Translations under genes and position numbers: made by a program
Notes under the pieces: model-generated
Database searches by the model: none
What the model was told of the DNA's origin: nothing
The model's input: only the letters and a program-made list of their open reading frames with translations
Shown: piece by piece, positions 50,703 through 59,195 of the stretch
Layout of the letters: every line of letters starts with the position of its first letter
How positions within the stretch are numbered: position 1 is the stretch's first letter
Origin: Pistricoccus aurantiacus
GTDB taxonomy: Bacteria > Pseudomonadota > Gammaproteobacteria > Pseudomonadales > Halomonadaceae
Strand: one strand, 5' to 3'
Assembly: GCF_042682565.1 (NCBI RefSeq)
Contig: NZ_JBHUIC010000005.1
Length of the DNA: 64,000 bases

Positions 50703-50861
50703 ATGGATTGATCGAAATACAAGCACCTGAAAGTAAGTCGTTGAAAAAGACGCTTGAAACCTCTTGGGAAAGCCCGTATCTAACGCTGCAACCTTTACCG
50801 GCGAGTGCGCCGTTCGAGCGCCGAACGCCGACTTGCGACATGTTTCAGGAGAACAGGCAAG

Positions 50862-51764
50862 ATGATGAGAATTATCCTTTTTCTGGCGACCAACCTGGCG
50901 GTGGTGCTGGTGGCCAGTGTCACCCTGCGCTTGCTCGGGGTGGAGTCCTACCTGCAGGCCAACGGCTTGAACATGACCAGCCTGCTGATCTTCTGCTTCG
51001 TGGTGGGCATGGCGGGCTCTCTGGTGTCGCTGTTCATTTCCAAGTGGGCAGCCAAGCGCAGTACCGGCACCCAAGTGATCGATCAACCTCGCAACGAAAC
51101 GGAAAAGTGGCTGCTGGATACCGTGGCGGAATTAGCCCGGGAGGCAGGCATCGAAATGCCGGAGGTGGGGATCTTTCCCGCCCAGCAATCCAACGCCTTT
51201 GCCACCGGCTGGAACAAGAACGCTGCGCTGGTGGCGGTCTCCGCCGGTCTGTTGAACCGCATGCGACCAGAAGAAGTTCGCGCGGTACTGGGCCATGAGA
51301 TCGGTCACGTGGCCAATGGCGACATGGTGACCCTGGCGCTGATTCAGGGGGTGCTCAACACCTTCGTGATGTTCTTCGCGCGTATCGTCGCCCAGGTGGT
51401 GGACAGCTTCCTGCGCGGCCGGGACGAAGGCGGCGGCCTGGGCTTTATCGGCTATTTCGCCGTGGTCATGGTGCTGGAAGTTGTCTTCGGTCTGGTAGCT
51501 TCGATTATCGTTGCCTGGTTCTCGCGCTTTCGGGAATACCGGGCGGACGCTGCCGGCGCCAGGCTCGCCGGTACCGGCTCGATGATCAACGCCTTGGCCC
51601 GGCTGAAATCGGAAAGTCAGATGCCGGATCAGATGCCGGAAACCTTGACCGCCTTCGCCATCACCACCGGCCAGACCCGCAAGATCATGGAGCGGCTGTT
51701 CGCCAGCCACCCGCCGCTGGATGATCGTATCAGGGCGCTGAAGGAATCCGCTTATCGCCAATGA
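50862..51764 (+). CDS. htpX: Membrane metalloprotease HtpX
   Basis: The 300-residue inner-membrane zinc protease has two N-terminal transmembrane helices ('MMRIILFLATNLAVVLVASV' and the one near residue 45), the catalytic 'GHEIGHVANGD' HEXXH motif near residue 144, two further membrane segments and the third zinc ligand Glu in 'REYRADAAGARLAG'. It degrades misfolded membrane proteins with FtsH. The start at 50862 follows AGGAG; a longer frame from 50805 is rejected. Confidence 0.95.
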   Translation: MMRIILFLATNLAVVLVASVTLRLLGVESYLQANGLNMTSLLIFCFVVGMAGSLVSLFISKWAAKRSTGTQVIDQPRNETEKWLLDTVAELAREAGIEMPEVGIFPAQQSNAFATGWNKNAALVAVSAGLLNRMRPEEVRAVLGHEIGHVANGDMVTLALIQGVLNTFVMFFARIVAQVVDSFLRGRDEGGGLGFIGYFAVVMVLEVVFGLVASIIVAWFSRFREYRADAAGARLAGTGSMINALARLKSESQMPDQMPETLTAFAITTGQTRKIMERLFASHPPLDDRIRALKESAYRQ

Positions 51765-51810
51765 TCCGCTGTGTTTTTCATGACCAACCGAGTCGTCCAA
51801 AGTAAAAACC

Positions 51811-51835
51811 TAAGGCCCGCCATTTGCGGGCCTTA
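51811..51835. terminator. Bidirectional terminator between htpX and pdxB
   Basis: TAAGGCCCGC and GCGGGCCTTA form a perfect 10-bp stem around CATTT. On the minus strand it is followed by GGTTTTT, fitting termination of pdxB, whose stop codon lies inside the stem. Confidence 0.88.
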
Positions 51836-53026
51836 TGCTGTTTCCCTGACGCGAAAGCCGGCGGCTTCTAGCATCGCCGCGTGTTGCCCTGCGCCGGGCT
51901 TGAGTTTTACTTCCAGGGTGGAAAACTCTCGACGCAGCGGATACTCGGCGCGATAGGCATCGAACCCCACCGCCATGCCTCTTGTCGCTTGATAGCGTGA
52001 CAGCCCCAGATGATCCTGACGCACGTCATAGCAGGCACGAGTGCACAGGCGCAGCGCCTGCCATTTGTCCAGTCCCGCATCCAGGGTCAGTGAAACCAGC
52101 GCCGGGGGCGGCGACAACGTGTCCAGCGTCAGGCGGCATGGCAAGCCAAGGTACTGCATCAGCGCCTGGTAAACCTGGTAGGTGCCGCGCAGCTTGCCAT
52201 CCAGGCTGTAGCCAGCGATATGCGGCGTGGCGACGGTCACCCGCCGGGCCAGTTCGTCGTCGATAGCCGGCTCATTTTCCCAGACGTCCAGCATGGCAAT
52301 CAAATCATTGCGCTCGATCAGGCGCTGCTTGAGCGCCGCGCCGTCCAGACAATCGCCGCGTCCGGCGCTGATCAACAGAGTGCCAGGCATAAGTGTCCCG
52401 ATACGCCGTTCATCCAGCAGATGCCGGGTCGGATAGGGACCTTCCTCCACCAGCGGGGTATGCAGGCAGAGGGTGTCGCACTCGGCGATCAAGGTATCGA
52501 GATCGACGAACCCCTCGCTGCCTTCTGTTTCCGCTCGTGGCTGGACTGCCCGTGGCTGGACTGCCCGTGGCTGGACTGCCCGTGGCGGATCACATACCAG
52601 GCAATCGATGCCCAGCGCGCTTAGCCGCCGGTAAAGGCGGTCGCCCACATTGCCGGCGCCGACGATACCGACTCGGCGCTGGTCCGGCTGCTTTCCATCG
52701 TGTTCCGCCGCCAGCAACAGACAGGACAGCACGTAGTCCACCACCGCCTGGGCATTGCAGCCTGGGGCATTGGCGAAACCGATCCCCCGGGTTTCAAGCG
52801 CCTCCTGGTCGATATGATCCGTGCCGATGGTGCAGGTGCCGACGAAACGCAGTTTCGAACCATCCAGCAGCGCCTCGTCGACCCGAGTCACCGAGCGCAG
52901 GATCAGGATATCCACCTTGCCCACGCTGGCGGTGTCGATCTCTCGCCCGGGTAAACGCTTTATGGTACCGAGTTCGCCGAAGCACTTCTGCGCGAAGGGG
53001 ATATTGGCATCGACGAGAATACGCAT
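51833..53026 (-). CDS. pdxB: 4-phosphoerythronate dehydrogenase PdxB
   Basis: The 397-residue NAD-dependent D-2-hydroxyacid dehydrogenase acts in pyridoxal phosphate synthesis. It starts 'MRILVDANIPFAQKCFGELG' (ATG 53026; upstream extension to 53086 rejected), with the nucleotide-binding 'RVGIVGAGNVGDRLYRRLSA' near residue 115, catalytic 'LHTPLVEEGPYPTRHLL' region, and His in 'ATPHIAGYSLDGK' near 260. The C-terminal dimerisation domain is present. A tandem 'RAVQP' insertion follows the NAD-binding fold near residue 150. Confidence 0.94.
   Translation of the reverse strand: MRILVDANIPFAQKCFGELGTIKRLPGREIDTASVGKVDILILRSVTRVDEALLDGSKLRFVGTCTIGTDHIDQEALETRGIGFANAPGCNAQAVVDYVLSCLLLAAEHDGKQPDQRRVGIVGAGNVGDRLYRRLSALGIDCLVCDPPRAVQPRAVQPRAVQPRAETEGSEGFVDLDTLIAECDTLCLHTPLVEEGPYPTRHLLDERRIGTLMPGTLLISAGRGDCLDGAALKQRLIERNDLIAMLDVWENEPAIDDELARRVTVATPHIAGYSLDGKLRGTYQVYQALMQYLGLPCRLTLDTLSPPPALVSLTLDAGLDKWQALRLCTRACYDVRQDHLGLSRYQATRGMAVGFDAYRAEYPLRREFSTLEVKLKPGAGQHAAMLEAAGFRVRETA
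52536..52586 (-). repeat. Three tandem 15-bp repeats inside pdxB
   Basis: CGTGGCTGGACTGCC is repeated exactly at 52536-52550, 52551-52565 and 52566-52580, with a partial fourth unit CGTGGC. It encodes RAVQP three times in frame, in a loop after the Rossmann motif, and can gain or lose units by slippage without breaking the gene. Confidence 0.95.
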
Positions 53027-53169
53027 CACGGCTCCGTTACAGGCGGTTGGGATGAATGATCGACACGGCTTGTACGTCTCGAACAAGTGATTACAATAGC
53101 CTGGCGTTTACCTTAGCATGCACACCGACAAGCGCCGCACTGGCTATTTCAAACCGCTCGGGAGCCGTC

Positions 53170-53451
53170 GTGATCGTTCGCTGGGAAAGTGACCATGACT
53201 ACGTGCTGGTGCATATCCACCAGGACATGTTCGGCGACTGGATCTTCAGCCGCGCCTGGGGCCAGATCGGCACCCAGTACGGCGGGCTCCAGCACCGCCT
53301 GGCGGAAGATCGCGACCAGACTCTGCTCTGGCTCGAGGACGAGGGGATGATTCAGCGCTCCCGGGGTCTGCGCAAGGTGCTGGAAGCCCAATCCGACAGC
53401 ATGGAAGGCGAAGCCGCTATTCGTCAGCTGTCGTTCTTGGATAATGCCTGA
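53170..53451 (+). CDS. Small WGR-domain-like protein
   Basis: The 93-residue protein contains 'DWIFSRAWGQIGTQYGG', which resembles the WGR module (W-G-R/Q-x-G-T) of PARP- and YehF-type proteins, in a compact beta-rich domain, followed by a helical tail 'LLWLEDEGMIQRSRGLRKVL'. The GTG at 53170 is chosen because GGAG lies five bases upstream; upstream in-frame codons show no family features. WGR domains can bind nucleic acids; function here is unknown. Confidence 0.65.
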   Translation: MIVRWESDHDYVLVHIHQDMFGDWIFSRAWGQIGTQYGGLQHRLAEDRDQTLLWLEDEGMIQRSRGLRKVLEAQSDSMEGEAAIRQLSFLDNA

Positions 53452-53463
53452 TTCGGCTTCCGG

Positions 53464-53787
53464 CTAGCCAAGCACGCGCCGTCCGCCCTGCCTCGTTGCT
53501 GATCCGGCTTTGGTGGCTTCCCGGAGCTTAGTATCGCCAGCCTCGCGTAGCCCACGTCCTTCGAGCCATTCTGCCAACGCTTCCCGATCCGCGCCCTGGG
53601 CAAACTCCGCCCCCGCCTCGTCCTGCAATACGGGGATACGCTCTCCGTAGCGCGCGACAAGCCGGTCGTCCTCGGCGATCTCGATACGCTCGAGCCGAAC
53701 ATTCTCATCCAGGAATGGTATCAGCCGCGCTTCCAACTGCTCGCAGAGGTGGCAGCCCAGGGTGGTATAGAGTCTCAACAGCATCAT
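53464..53787 (-). CDS. Glutaredoxin-like protein (DUF836 family)
   Basis: The 107-residue protein opens with 'LLRLYTTLGCHLCEQLEARL', the glutaredoxin-type CxxC motif CHLC of the DUF836 family, and has 'RIPVLQDEAGAEFAQG' as the cis-Pro region near residue 51. The C-terminal 25 residues are low complexity. It overlaps the rlmKL stop by four bases, so it is cotranslated with the rRNA methyltransferase. Redox partner unknown. Confidence 0.87.
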   Translation of the reverse strand: MMLLRLYTTLGCHLCEQLEARLIPFLDENVRLERIEIAEDDRLVARYGERIPVLQDEAGAEFAQGADREALAEWLEGRGLREAGDTKLREATKAGSATRQGGRRVLG

Positions 53788-55997
53788 GACGCCTCCCGAT
53801 GGCGTATCAGAAAACAGTGATGCAGATCGCCACGGCGCTTGAAGTCCGGATCGAAAGTGCGGGAAGAGATATTCTCCACTGCGAACTCGCCCACAAGCGC
53901 CGAATCCAGGGCGAAGCGTCGCTGGTTGTTGGAAAATACCAGGGTGCCGCCAGGCGCCAACCGCGCCATGGCCAGACGCACCAGCCGCCCGTGATCCCGC
54001 TGAATATCCAGGGTGTCCCTCATGCGCTTGGAGTTGGAAAACGTCGGCGGGTCGAGAAAGATCAGATCAAACTCGCCGGCGGCGCTTTCCAGCCATGTCA
54101 GGCAGTCGTCCCGTACCAGACGATGGCGGCGCAGCTCCAGGCCGTTCAGGACGAAATTGTCCCGGGCCCAGTCGAGATAGGTGTTGGAAAGATCGACGCT
54201 GACGCTTTCCCTGGCGCCGCCCCGCCCTTCTCGCCCCAGGGCGGCCTGCACCGTGGCGGTGCCGGTATAGCAGAACAGGTTGAGAAAGCGCGTATCCGGT
54301 GCCAGCTCTGCCAGCAGGCGCCGCACCGGCCGGTGATCGAGAAAAAGTCCGGTGTCCAGATAGTCCTGGAGATTGACCCAGAAATGCGCGGGGCCTTCGC
54401 TGACTTGAAAACGCTCGCCGCTGGCACCACGTTTCTGATACTGCGCCTTGCCGGACTGGCGCTCCCGCTGCTTGACGTAGACATGTTCCGGGCTGATCCC
54501 CAGCACTTCGGGAATCACGCCGAGGGCATCGAGCAGCCGGCGCTGGGCATGGTTGGCATCCACGGAGCGCGGCGGCGCGTATTCCTGAACGTGCACCCGC
54601 TCGCCGTAGACATCGATGGCCAGAGCGTATTCCGGCATGTCCGCATCGTAGAGCCGATAGCAGGATTCACCGGAACGTTTGAGCCAACCCTTTAGACGCT
54701 TGCGATTCTTTTCCAGCCGATTGGCGAACATCTGCGCGCCCGGCGAACGGCCGGGGCTGACGGGCTCGATGTTGGCCGCCGCCTGATCGCCTTCCGTCGT
54801 CGGCAGATCCATCAACAGAAGCTTCGTATCCAGAGGGCCGTTCTTGAAAGCGTACTGCTTGACGGCGCGCAGACCGGTGCGATGGCCAAGCTCCGGGTTG
54901 CCGGTCAGAATACCCAGCCGCCAGCCGGGAAATTCCCGCCTGGCCACCTGGCCAAGGGTTGCGTACAGGGCAACCAGTTCCGGCAGTTCCCCGAGACGTT
55001 CACCATAGGGCGGATTGGTCAGCAGCAGTCCCGTGGTATCGTCACCGAGAGCCCGGGGACGTTTCAGCTGAGCGAGAGCGCCGCCCTGGAATTCCATCAG
55101 CGCGGGAATTCCCGCCCGCATGGCGTTGGCCCTGGCGGCGGCGATGGCCTGGGGGCTATGGTCAAAACCGTAAAGCCTTGCCTGGCAGCGCTTGCGACCG
55201 ATGCTCGCCCGGGCCTGGGCTTCCCGCTTGATCTCCTGCCAAAGCGTTTCCTCGTGGCCCATCCAGCCATGGAAGCCGAAGCGTTGACGAGACAGGTTCG
55301 GCGCGATATCCGCGGCCATCAGGGCGGCCTCTATCACCAGGGTGCCGGCGCCGCACAGGGGATCGACCAATGCCTCTCCGCTCTTGGCCCGGGCCGGCCA
55401 GCCGGCGCGCACCAGGAGCGCCGCGGCGAGATTTTCCTTGAGCGGCGCATGTCCCAGTTCCTGGCGATAGCCGCGACGATGCAGGCTGTCGCCGGAAAGA
55501 TCGATGCCAAGGATCAGCCGCCCCCGATGCAGGTGCGCGTAGAGACGCAGATCCGGCTGGCGAATATCCACGTCGGGTCGCTCGCGCCCCGCCTCCCGCA
55601 AGGCATCCACGACGCCATCCTTGACGGTCTGGGCACCGAACCGGGTATGGCGAATATGCGCGGATTGCCCGTGAAAATCTACGCTCAGCGTGGCATCCCG
55701 GGGCAGATGCGTGGCCCAGCGGATCCCCTGCACGCGAGCTTTCAAGGCTTCCGGGCGTTCGATGCCTTCTTCCCGGGCCAGGCAAAGGACCAGCCGGTTA
55801 GCCAACCGCGACCATAAACAGACGCGATAGGCGACCGCGAGACCCGATTGAAAATGTACCCCCGCTACGGTGGTCTTGGTAATCAAAGCGCCCAATTCCT
55901 CAAGTTCCTGAGCGAGCAGCGCTTCAATGTCTTTCGGGCAGGTGGCAAAAAAGGCAAAATTTTCAGCCAGCTGCGAATCTTTCATGGAATCTGTCAT
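53784..55997 (-). CDS. rlmL: Bifunctional 23S rRNA methyltransferase RlmKL
   Basis: The 737-residue fusion enzyme makes m2G2445 (RlmL half) and m7G2069 (RlmK half) in 23S rRNA. The order is THUMP domain (about residues 55-165), RlmL catalytic motif 'LLTNPPYGERLG' near 325 with 'DPLCGAGTLVIEAALMAADI' near 217, then the RlmK half with 'FLNLFCYTGTATVQAALGRE' near 570 and 'DLIFLDPPTFSNSKRM' near 645. The length matches E. coli RlmKL. It is transcribed ahead of the glutaredoxin-like gene. Confidence 0.95.
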   Translation of the reverse strand: MTDSMKDSQLAENFAFFATCPKDIEALLAQELEELGALITKTTVAGVHFQSGLAVAYRVCLWSRLANRLVLCLAREEGIERPEALKARVQGIRWATHLPRDATLSVDFHGQSAHIRHTRFGAQTVKDGVVDALREAGRERPDVDIRQPDLRLYAHLHRGRLILGIDLSGDSLHRRGYRQELGHAPLKENLAAALLVRAGWPARAKSGEALVDPLCGAGTLVIEAALMAADIAPNLSRQRFGFHGWMGHEETLWQEIKREAQARASIGRKRCQARLYGFDHSPQAIAAARANAMRAGIPALMEFQGGALAQLKRPRALGDDTTGLLLTNPPYGERLGELPELVALYATLGQVARREFPGWRLGILTGNPELGHRTGLRAVKQYAFKNGPLDTKLLLMDLPTTEGDQAAANIEPVSPGRSPGAQMFANRLEKNRKRLKGWLKRSGESCYRLYDADMPEYALAIDVYGERVHVQEYAPPRSVDANHAQRRLLDALGVIPEVLGISPEHVYVKQRERQSGKAQYQKRGASGERFQVSEGPAHFWVNLQDYLDTGLFLDHRPVRRLLAELAPDTRFLNLFCYTGTATVQAALGREGRGGARESVSVDLSNTYLDWARDNFVLNGLELRRHRLVRDDCLTWLESAAGEFDLIFLDPPTFSNSKRMRDTLDIQRDHGRLVRLAMARLAPGGTLVFSNNQRRFALDSALVGEFAVENISSRTFDPDFKRRGDLHHCFLIRHREAS

Positions 55998-56247
55998 AGG
56001 TGGCTCATACGGCTAGATGAAAAATCATAGTCTCGCCATATCGTTTTAATCATCCCTTTGGATTAAATTTCTTATGGACAAGTCGAAACGGATAGTCTAA
56101 ACGTAAAAGAAGTAGCTACTGAAAGTCCGCGCGTTGAGTCCATGGACATGCCGAAGGTGTGCCCGACAGATGGTCACTGTCTATAGGTCGAGCACATCGG
56201 TCAAGATCAAGCGATTTCAATCAATCGCTTTATCAAGAGGTCATCCA

Positions 56248-56454
56248 ATGAAACGACAGAAACGTGATCGCTTCCAGCGTGCTTATGTTCATGGGTACAA
56301 GGCGGGAATGGGTGGCCGTTCTCGTGATGACTGCCCCAGTCAAGATGTGAATCTTCGCGAATACTGGATGAGCGGTTGGCGTGAAGGCCGGGGAGATCAG
56401 TGGGACGGCATGACCGGCGTTTCCGGCATCCACAAGAACCCCATGGTACTATGA
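56248..56454 (+). CDS. rmf: Ribosome modulation factor
   Basis: The 68-residue basic protein 'MKRQKRDRFQRAYVHGYKAG' is typical RMF, which dimerises 70S ribosomes into 100S particles in stationary phase. The ATG at 56248 has AAGAGG eight bases upstream; an earlier in-frame start is rejected. It is followed by a terminator and is convergent with pyrD. The rmf-pyrD neighbourhood is typical of gammaproteobacteria. Confidence 0.95.
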   Translation: MKRQKRDRFQRAYVHGYKAGMGGRSRDDCPSQDVNLREYWMSGWREGRGDQWDGMTGVSGIHKNPMVL

Positions 56455-56493
56455 CGATAATTTCAACCGCGTCATGATCTGTCAGTGTCTGCG

Positions 56494-56523
56494 AAGGCTT
56501 GCTTTTCAGAGCAGGCCTTTTTA
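56494..56523 (+). terminator. Terminator after rmf
   Basis: AAGGCTTGC and GCAGGCCTT pair as a 9-bp stem (one G-T) with an 8-base loop, followed by TTTTT. It overlaps the first bases of the pyrD stop on the opposite strand. Confidence 0.85.
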
Positions 56524-57549
56524 GTGGCCGCCGGTTTTGCTTTGCTTCAAAGCGTTGACACACTCCCCTACCAATCCCGGACCTTGGTAAATCAGGCCGG
56601 TATAGAGCTGGATCAGATCCGCGCCTGCCTGGTGCTTGATCAAGGCGGCGTCACCGCTGTCGACTCCACCCACGCCGATGATCGGCATATCCGGTAACTG
56701 CTGGCGCAGTTCGCGAATGACCCGGTTTGACGCCTCGAACACCGGCCGTCCGGATAGTCCGCCGGCTTCCTGTCCGTGGACGAGTCCGGCCACCGCAGCC
56801 CGCTCGACGGTGGTGTTGGTGGCGATTACTGCGTCGATGGCGTTCTTTTCCAGACATCTGGCTACCAGTGCCACTTCATCGCTGGTCATGTCCGGAGCGA
56901 TCTTGACCGCCAAGGGCACCGGTTTTTCCTTGTGGCGATCAAGCCGCGAGCACTCCTCCCGCAGCGCTTCGAGAAGGCCGTCCAGATGCTCGCCAAACTG
57001 GAGATTACGCAGCCCCGGGGTATTGGGTGAGGAAATATTCACGGTGATGTAATGGGCGCAGGCATGCACGCGAGACAGGCAGTGCAGATAGTCGTCCACC
57101 GCCTGCTCCACCGGGGTGGCCAGATTCTTGCCGATATTGACACCGATGATGCCGGAATAGCGCGCTTGATTGATTCGCGCCACCAGATGATCGACACCTT
57201 GATTGTTGAAGCCCATGCGATTGATGATGGCGCCGACTTCAGGCAGTCGAAAGAGCCGAGGGCGCGGATTGCCCGCCTGGGGTTTAGGCGTCACGGTGCC
57301 CACTTCGACGAAACCGAAGCCAAGCGCCCCCAAGGCATCCAGATGGTCCGCGTTCTTGTCGAGCCCCGCTGCCAACCCTATCCGATTAGGGAAACGCAGC
57401 CCCATCAGCTCAGTCGAATCGTTTTTCGCACCGCCGCCCAGACGCTTGGACATGCCAAGACGCTGGGCCAGATCGAGCGCGTTCAGGGTCACGCCATGGG
57501 CGTTTTCCGGGTCGAGACGAAACAGCAGCGAACGGGCAAGCGAATACAT
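56521..57549 (-). CDS. pyrD: Dihydroorotate dehydrogenase (quinone), class 2
   Basis: The 342-residue FMN enzyme oxidises dihydroorotate to orotate and passes electrons to quinones at the inner membrane. The N-terminal membrane-association helices 'MYSLARSLLFRLDPENAHGV' are present, 'GLAAGLDKNADHLDALGALG' carries FMN contacts, 'NISSPNTPGLRNLQ' has the catalytic Ser, and the C-terminal FMN phosphate site is 'IIGVGGVDSGDAAL'. GGAGG is upstream of the ATG at 57549; a 67-residue N-terminal extension is rejected. Confidence 0.95.
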   Translation of the reverse strand: MYSLARSLLFRLDPENAHGVTLNALDLAQRLGMSKRLGGGAKNDSTELMGLRFPNRIGLAAGLDKNADHLDALGALGFGFVEVGTVTPKPQAGNPRPRLFRLPEVGAIINRMGFNNQGVDHLVARINQARYSGIIGVNIGKNLATPVEQAVDDYLHCLSRVHACAHYITVNISSPNTPGLRNLQFGEHLDGLLEALREECSRLDRHKEKPVPLAVKIAPDMTSDEVALVARCLEKNAIDAVIATNTTVERAAVAGLVHGQEAGGLSGRPVFEASNRVIRELRQQLPDMPIIGVGGVDSGDAALIKHQAGADLIQLYTGLIYQGPGLVGECVNALKQSKTGGH

Positions 57550-57769
57550 GACGAACCTCCAGGAAAACGGCGCCGCACAGTATAAAGCAAGCGCATGAGG
57601 CAAGCACCCGGCGCCGGTTCGCCGTGCCAGAAAACGCTTCCATGAATGCCCACACAAATATTGACAGAACGCATGAACGAGCCACGGAAACGCAACATTT
57701 TGTGGTCTACTAGCACGAGCAACTAACAACAGGCGTTTCAGCGCCGTCATTCACGCCTTAGGAGATACG

Positions 57770-59122
57770 ATGTCAGAAACCACGGAGACCCTGGAAAGCC
57801 GGCTCTCGCGCATCCACGAGGCGCTGGAAGCCGACGATTTCGTCATCATCGAGGAAGTCCTTGCAGATCTCGAGCCGGCGGAAATCGCCCTGCTACTGGA
57901 ATCCCTGCCCCTCAACGAGCGGGCGCGGCTATGGGAGCGCGTTCCTCATGACGTGGATGGGGAAGTTCTGCTGCACGTGCGGGACGAGGTGCGCACCACC
58001 CTGATCAACGACATGGAGCCTCACGAGATCGTCGCCGCTACCGCCGGGCTCGACACCACGGATCTCGCGGAGCTTTTCGAGGATCTGCCCAAGCAGGTAG
58101 CGGAAGACATGCTGCGCTCCATGGACGAGTTGCAGCGTACCCGTCTGCAGGAAACCCTGGCTTTCGAGGAGGACTCCGCCGGGCGACTGATGCGTACCGA
58201 TACGGTCAGCGTGCGAGCAGACGTCACCCTGGAAACGGTGCAGCGCTTTCTGCGCTGGAAAAGTCAGGTGCCGGACAACACCTACCTGCTGATGGTAGTG
58301 GACCGCAACGGGGTCTTCATGGGAGTGCTGCCGCTTTCCCGACTGGTTTCCCAGGACCCGGAACTCGCCGTCGCCGACGTGATGAACACGGACGTGGACA
58401 GCATTCCGGTGACCATGCATAGCCGCGAACTGGCGACCCTATTCGAGACCCACGATCTTTCCACCGCACCGGTAGTCGATGAACAGGGGCTGCTGCTGGG
58501 GCGTATCGTGATCGACGACATCGTCGACGTGATTCGTGAGGACTCGGATCAGGCGCTTATGAACCTGGCCGGTCTGGACGAGGAGGAAGACCTGTTCGCC
58601 CCGGTCATCTCCAGCGCCAAACGGCGAGCGGTATGGCTGGGCATCAACCTCATCACCGCTTTCCTGGCAGCCTGGGTGATCGGCCGCTTCGAGGATGCGC
58701 TGGAAAAGATCGTCGCCCTGGCGGTACTCATGCCCATCGTTGCCAGCATGGGCGGCATCGCCGGTAGCCAGACCCTGACCCTGGCAATTCGCGGCATGGC
58801 CCTGGGGCAGATCAGCCGCACCAACAGCAACTGGCTGCTGCGCAAGGAATTTGGCATCGCCATCATCAACGGCATTCTCTGGGCGCTGGTCGTGGCGGTT
58901 GTCGCCTATCTCTGGTTCGGCGATTCGCGTATCGGTGCGATCATCGCCGCCGCCCTGGTCATCAATATCGTCGCCGCGGGTATCGCCGGCATCCTGATTC
59001 CACTGCTGCTCAAGCGCATGGGTATCGATCCCGCGCTTTCCGGCTCCGTGGTGCTCACCACCGTGACCGACGTGGTCGGCTTCATGGCCTTTCTCGGTCT
59101 TGCCACGATCTTTCTGCTCTAG
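57770..59122 (+). CDS. mgtE: Magnesium transporter MgtE
   Basis: The 450-residue protein has the order N-domain ('LESLPLNERARLWERVPHD', about residues 1-130), two CBS domains (about 130-260, 'NTYLLMVVDRNGVFMGVLPL') that gate by Mg2+, the plug helix, and five transmembrane helices (about 285-450) with the pore motif 'PIVASMGGIAGSQTLTLAIR' near 325. Length and order match the family. It stands divergent from pyrD. Confidence 0.95.
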   Translation: MSETTETLESRLSRIHEALEADDFVIIEEVLADLEPAEIALLLESLPLNERARLWERVPHDVDGEVLLHVRDEVRTTLINDMEPHEIVAATAGLDTTDLAELFEDLPKQVAEDMLRSMDELQRTRLQETLAFEEDSAGRLMRTDTVSVRADVTLETVQRFLRWKSQVPDNTYLLMVVDRNGVFMGVLPLSRLVSQDPELAVADVMNTDVDSIPVTMHSRELATLFETHDLSTAPVVDEQGLLLGRIVIDDIVDVIREDSDQALMNLAGLDEEEDLFAPVISSAKRRAVWLGINLITAFLAAWVIGRFEDALEKIVALAVLMPIVASMGGIAGSQTLTLAIRGMALGQISRTNSNWLLRKEFGIAIINGILWALVVAVVAYLWFGDSRIGAIIAAALVINIVAAGIAGILIPLLLKRMGIDPALSGSVVLTTVTDVVGFMAFLGLATIFLL

Positions 59123-59145
59123 CGTAGCCACCCTACGGAAACAAT

Positions 59146-59179
59146 AAAGCCCTCGCCGTTTCAAACGACAAGGGCTTTT
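59146..59179. terminator. Bidirectional terminator between mgtE and gdhB
   Basis: AAGCCCT and AGGGCTT form the outer stem, with an inner CGTTT/AAACG stem, A/T runs on both sides. It separates the convergent mgtE and NAD-glutamate dehydrogenase genes. Confidence 0.85.
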
Positions 59180-59195
59180 GGCCGGGCAGCGAGGT

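Noticed and set aside
52536..52586. CRISPR-like array
   Set aside because: The units are adjacent without spacers and in frame inside pdxB, so this is a coding tandem repeat. No CRISPR array was seen anywhere in the window.
57550..57750. 67-residue N-terminal extension of PyrD
   Set aside because: GGAGG lies immediately before the ATG at 57549 and PyrD proteins start there with MYSLAR-like residues.
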